From: Candidatus Hydrogenedentota bacterium
GTDB taxonomy: Bacteria > Hydrogenedentota > Hydrogenedentia > Hydrogenedentales > GCA-2746185
NCBI GenBank assembly: GCA_030123645.1
Contig: JASJYE010000143.1
Span: 1 to 6,562, forward strand
Reading direction: 5' to 3'
DNA: 6,562 nt
Position 1 is the first letter of the stretch, and each line of letters starts with the position of its first letter. The notes beneath the pieces are model-generated. The model worked only from the letters and a program-made list of their open reading frames with translations, was not told the origin of the DNA and did not search any database. Positions 5,442 through 6,562 of this stretch are shown here, piece by piece. A program made the position numbers and the translations under genes.

Positions 5442-5493
5442 ACAGGATTGAACAAGACTTACATAATCATCTTGTTAATCATGTAAATCCTGT
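5442..5493. repeat. Imperfect palindrome of ACAGGATT / AATCCTGT units
   Basis: ACAGGATT (5442-5449) pairs with AATCCTGT (5486-5493), and ACAAGA (5452-5457) pairs with TCTTGT (5470-5475), giving a long interrupted stem. A run of A follows at 5495-5500. It could fold in RNA from either strand and act as a bidirectional transcript end for the two converging genes. Confidence 0.5.
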
Positions 5494-5510
5494 CAAAAAA
5501 TGTTTTGGTT

Positions 5511-5526
5511 GCGGCCTACGGGCCGC
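5511..5526. other. GC-rich hairpin with TACG tetraloop
   Basis: GCGGCC (5511-5516) pairs perfectly with GGCCGC (5521-5526) around TACG. In RNA this is a C(UACG)G loop, a member of the very stable UNCG class. No T-run follows on the plus strand. On the minus strand the next bases are AACCAAAACA, also not a U-tract. It is part of the repeat element rather than a classic terminator. Confidence 0.45.
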
Positions 5527-5591
5527 GCTGTGCCCTCTGTGGCAAAAATCGCTGTGCTTGCGCAGAGCCCTGGAGAACTTCGGTTCATGCG

Positions 5592-6344
5592 TCAAACACT
5601 GTCTTTTCGGATGGCCTGGCACCCTATGACGTCATCATCGTATGTCATGGCGATCTGCTGGCCTGGCTCGAGTACGAGAAAATCCCTTTCCCAGTCGCCG
5701 TCCAGCAATCGCCGGATCAGCACCAAGTTCCCCGCGATACGGTCGAAGGTCCACCCGCGCCGCTTCGCCTCTTTTTTGGCCGCTTCCTCGACAGCCGTGC
5801 CGTCGCCGACCCCCATGTCAATAAAGGCAGCGCGTTTATAATGCTCTCGCCATGCCCCCATCACTTCCATTAGGTAGTTGGCGTTATCCTTCCCATACTT
5901 CTCGACGAATCCATCGTAGGCCTCGTGGATGTTGCCGCCCATACCCGAGCCCAAAGACAAGGCCGTCGTGGAATCATCTCTTCGCTCGATGTAATCCAGG
6001 GCATACCAGAAAGTGCCGGGGTGATTCTCGAATTGATCTTTGTAGCGCTCCCGGTCTCCCAGAAACAAGGTGATGCAGTCGTGGGCGCGTGGAATCACCA
6101 ATGGGATTTCTCCGGCCGTCAAACCCTCCGTAGCTTGGCCGCACAACCCGTATGCCATTACAATCGCGTCGTAGTCCTGGCCGGTCACCGAGTCAATTCG
6201 CTCCTGCAGCCGATCCCGCAGGTTTGAGGGGGTATTGTGCAGACCCAAGCGGAACAGTTCCACGTTCACAATGTGGGGGGACTTGGCCGCACACAGGTAG
6301 ACCATGCGCGCCAGCGCCTCGCATCCCAGACATTTCAGCCTCAT
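5592..6344 (-). CDS. DUF1638 domain protein
   Basis: A complete 250-residue protein recognised as DUF1638, a cysteine-containing family of unknown biochemical role that recurs near corrinoid and UROD-type methyltransferase genes in anaerobes (family knowledge, recalled). Visible landmarks are the N-terminal CLGCEAL (C5, C8), YGLCG (65-69, C68), IPRAHDC (84-90, H88 and C90), FLGDRERY (94-101) and PGTFW (109-113), plus a late C242. The clustered Cys and His residues suggest a metal site, which is inference. The ATG at 6344 has GGAGG 6 bases upstream, a strong site. No signal peptide or membrane segment is visible. It is transcribed toward the methyltransferase cluster from its own promoter, so it is not in the same operon. 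The shared neighbourhood still suggests a helper function in methyl transfer or corrinoid handling. It ends in TGA, unlike the TAG-ending core genes. Confidence 0.82.
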   Translation of the reverse strand: MRLKCLGCEALARMVYLCAAKSPHIVNVELFRLGLHNTPSNLRDRLQERIDSVTGQDYDAIVMAYGLCGQATEGLTAGEIPLVIPRAHDCITLFLGDRERYKDQFENHPGTFWYALDYIERRDDSTTALSLGSGMGGNIHEAYDGFVEKYGKDNANYLMEVMGAWREHYKRAAFIDMGVGDGTAVEEAAKKEAKRRGWTFDRIAGNLVLIRRLLDGDWERDFLVLEPGQQIAMTYDDDVIGCQAIRKDSV

Positions 6345-6374
6345 GAGTTTCCTCCACCCGTTTGAATCATTTTC

Positions 6375-6402
6375 AGTCTAGCCGCAGAACCTTCGAATTC
6401 AA
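6375..6402 (-). promoter_or_regulatory. Possible promoter of the DUF1638 gene
   Basis: On the minus strand TTGAAT (6402-6397) and TAGACT (6380-6375) are 16 bases apart, each with 4 of 6 consensus matches. Transcription would begin near 6368, leaving a short leader of about two dozen bases with the GGAGG ribosome-binding site. An isolated GATAAT further upstream (minus strand, near 6479-6484) has no matching -35. Confidence 0.28.
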
Positions 6403-6467
6403 TCGCCGCTGCGAAACGCGAAAGAAGTCTGCGTTGGCCGCGAGTAGCGGGTGCGGAAATGTAGAAC

Positions 6468-6497
6468 CCGGCACACCATTATCATGATGACTGCCGG
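6468..6497. repeat. Inverted repeat CCGGCA...TGCCGG upstream of the DUF1638 gene
   Basis: CCGGCA (6468-6473) and TGCCGG (6492-6497) bracket an 18-base centre that itself holds the palindrome ATCATGAT. It lies about 65 bases upstream of the proposed -35 and could be a regulator site or a chance structure. Confidence 0.25.
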
Positions 6498-6543
6498 TTA
6501 GCATTTGACCAGAATCAATTGTCAGACTTCAACCGAGTCAGAA

Positions 6544-6562
6544 CCACCAGTAGAACTGGTGG
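6544..6562. repeat. Perfect hairpin at the right window edge
   Basis: CCACCAGT (6544-6551) pairs perfectly with ACTGGTGG (6555-6562) around an AGA loop and may extend beyond the window. An 8-bp stem with a 3-base loop resembles an intrinsic terminator stem, a REP unit, or the subterminal hairpin of an IS200/IS605-type element. The flanking sequence needed to decide is cut off. Confidence 0.45.

Larger units (their letters stand above)
5320..5543. repeat. Intergenic repeat element with terminal inverted repeats, between convergent genes
   Basis: The left end has three imperfect 9-base units (CACAGAGGA, CTCAGAGGG, CACAGAGAA at 5322-5348) preceded by GC. The right end, CTGTGCCCTCTGTGGC at 5528-5543, is the complement of the left end apart from one missing 9-base unit. 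Inside lie three further structures: a CGAGCA/TGCTCG hairpin (5370-5387), an ACAGGATT/AATCCTGT palindrome (5442-5493), and a GCGGCC-TACG-GGCCGC hairpin (5511-5526). Units of this kind recur between genes in many planctomycete-like and deltaproteobacterial genomes, recalled from general knowledge. It looks like a non-autonomous REP/MITE-type element. An open frame across 5438-5629 is only a reading of the repeat. The whole 301-bp gap between the two converging genes is otherwise empty. Confidence 0.6.

Noticed and set aside
5438..5629. Plus-strand ORF of 63 codons rich in Cys
   Set aside because: It is a translation of the palindromic repeat element and runs antisense into the DUF1638 gene; no ribosome-binding site.

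Overview
The window reads as chromosomal DNA of moderately high GC (about 60 percent by eye) from an uncultured-type bacterium. The Gfo/Idh/MocA tail, the UROD-family genes, a DUF1638 gene, and intergenic repeats built from CACAGAGG-like and ACAGGATT/AATCCTGT units together suggest the Planctomycetota / Hydrogenedentota / Lentisphaerota range or another anaerobic environmental lineage. That placement is inference from style of sequence, not a database result.

Layout. Bases 1-350 are the 3' end of a Gfo/Idh/MocA oxidoreductase gene (+). Facing it, at 374-502 (-), is the orphaned C-terminal end of a UROD-family methyltransferase gene whose body is missing. A minus-strand pair follows: a homocysteine S-methyltransferase (1573-2484) and, downstream of it, a flavodoxin-fold iron-sulfur flavoprotein (802-1404). 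A 346-bp divergent control region (2485-2830) separates this pair from a tight plus-strand cluster: corrinoid protein (2831-3499), stand-alone methionine-synthase-type reactivation protein (3509-4210), and a MtaA/UROD-like methyltransferase (4232-5290). A repeat element fills the gap to a convergent DUF1638 gene (5592-6344, -). The last 218 bases hold its probable promoter and small inverted repeats.

How it fits together. The two divergent gene sets contain three of the four modules of cobalamin-dependent methionine synthase (MetH) as separate polypeptides: the homocysteine/zinc module, the B12 module and the SAM-dependent reactivation module. A flavoprotein that could supply the reactivation electron is also present. 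The methyl-THF (pterin-binding) module is absent, and a UROD-type methyltransferase stands in its place. The inferred route is: unknown methyl donor, UROD-type methyltransferase, corrinoid protein, then homocysteine to give methionine (or another acceptor), with oxidised Co(II) rescued by the reactivation protein and the flavoprotein. The methyl donor cannot be read from the sequence. This split, re-plumbed MetH-like system is the most interesting content of the window.
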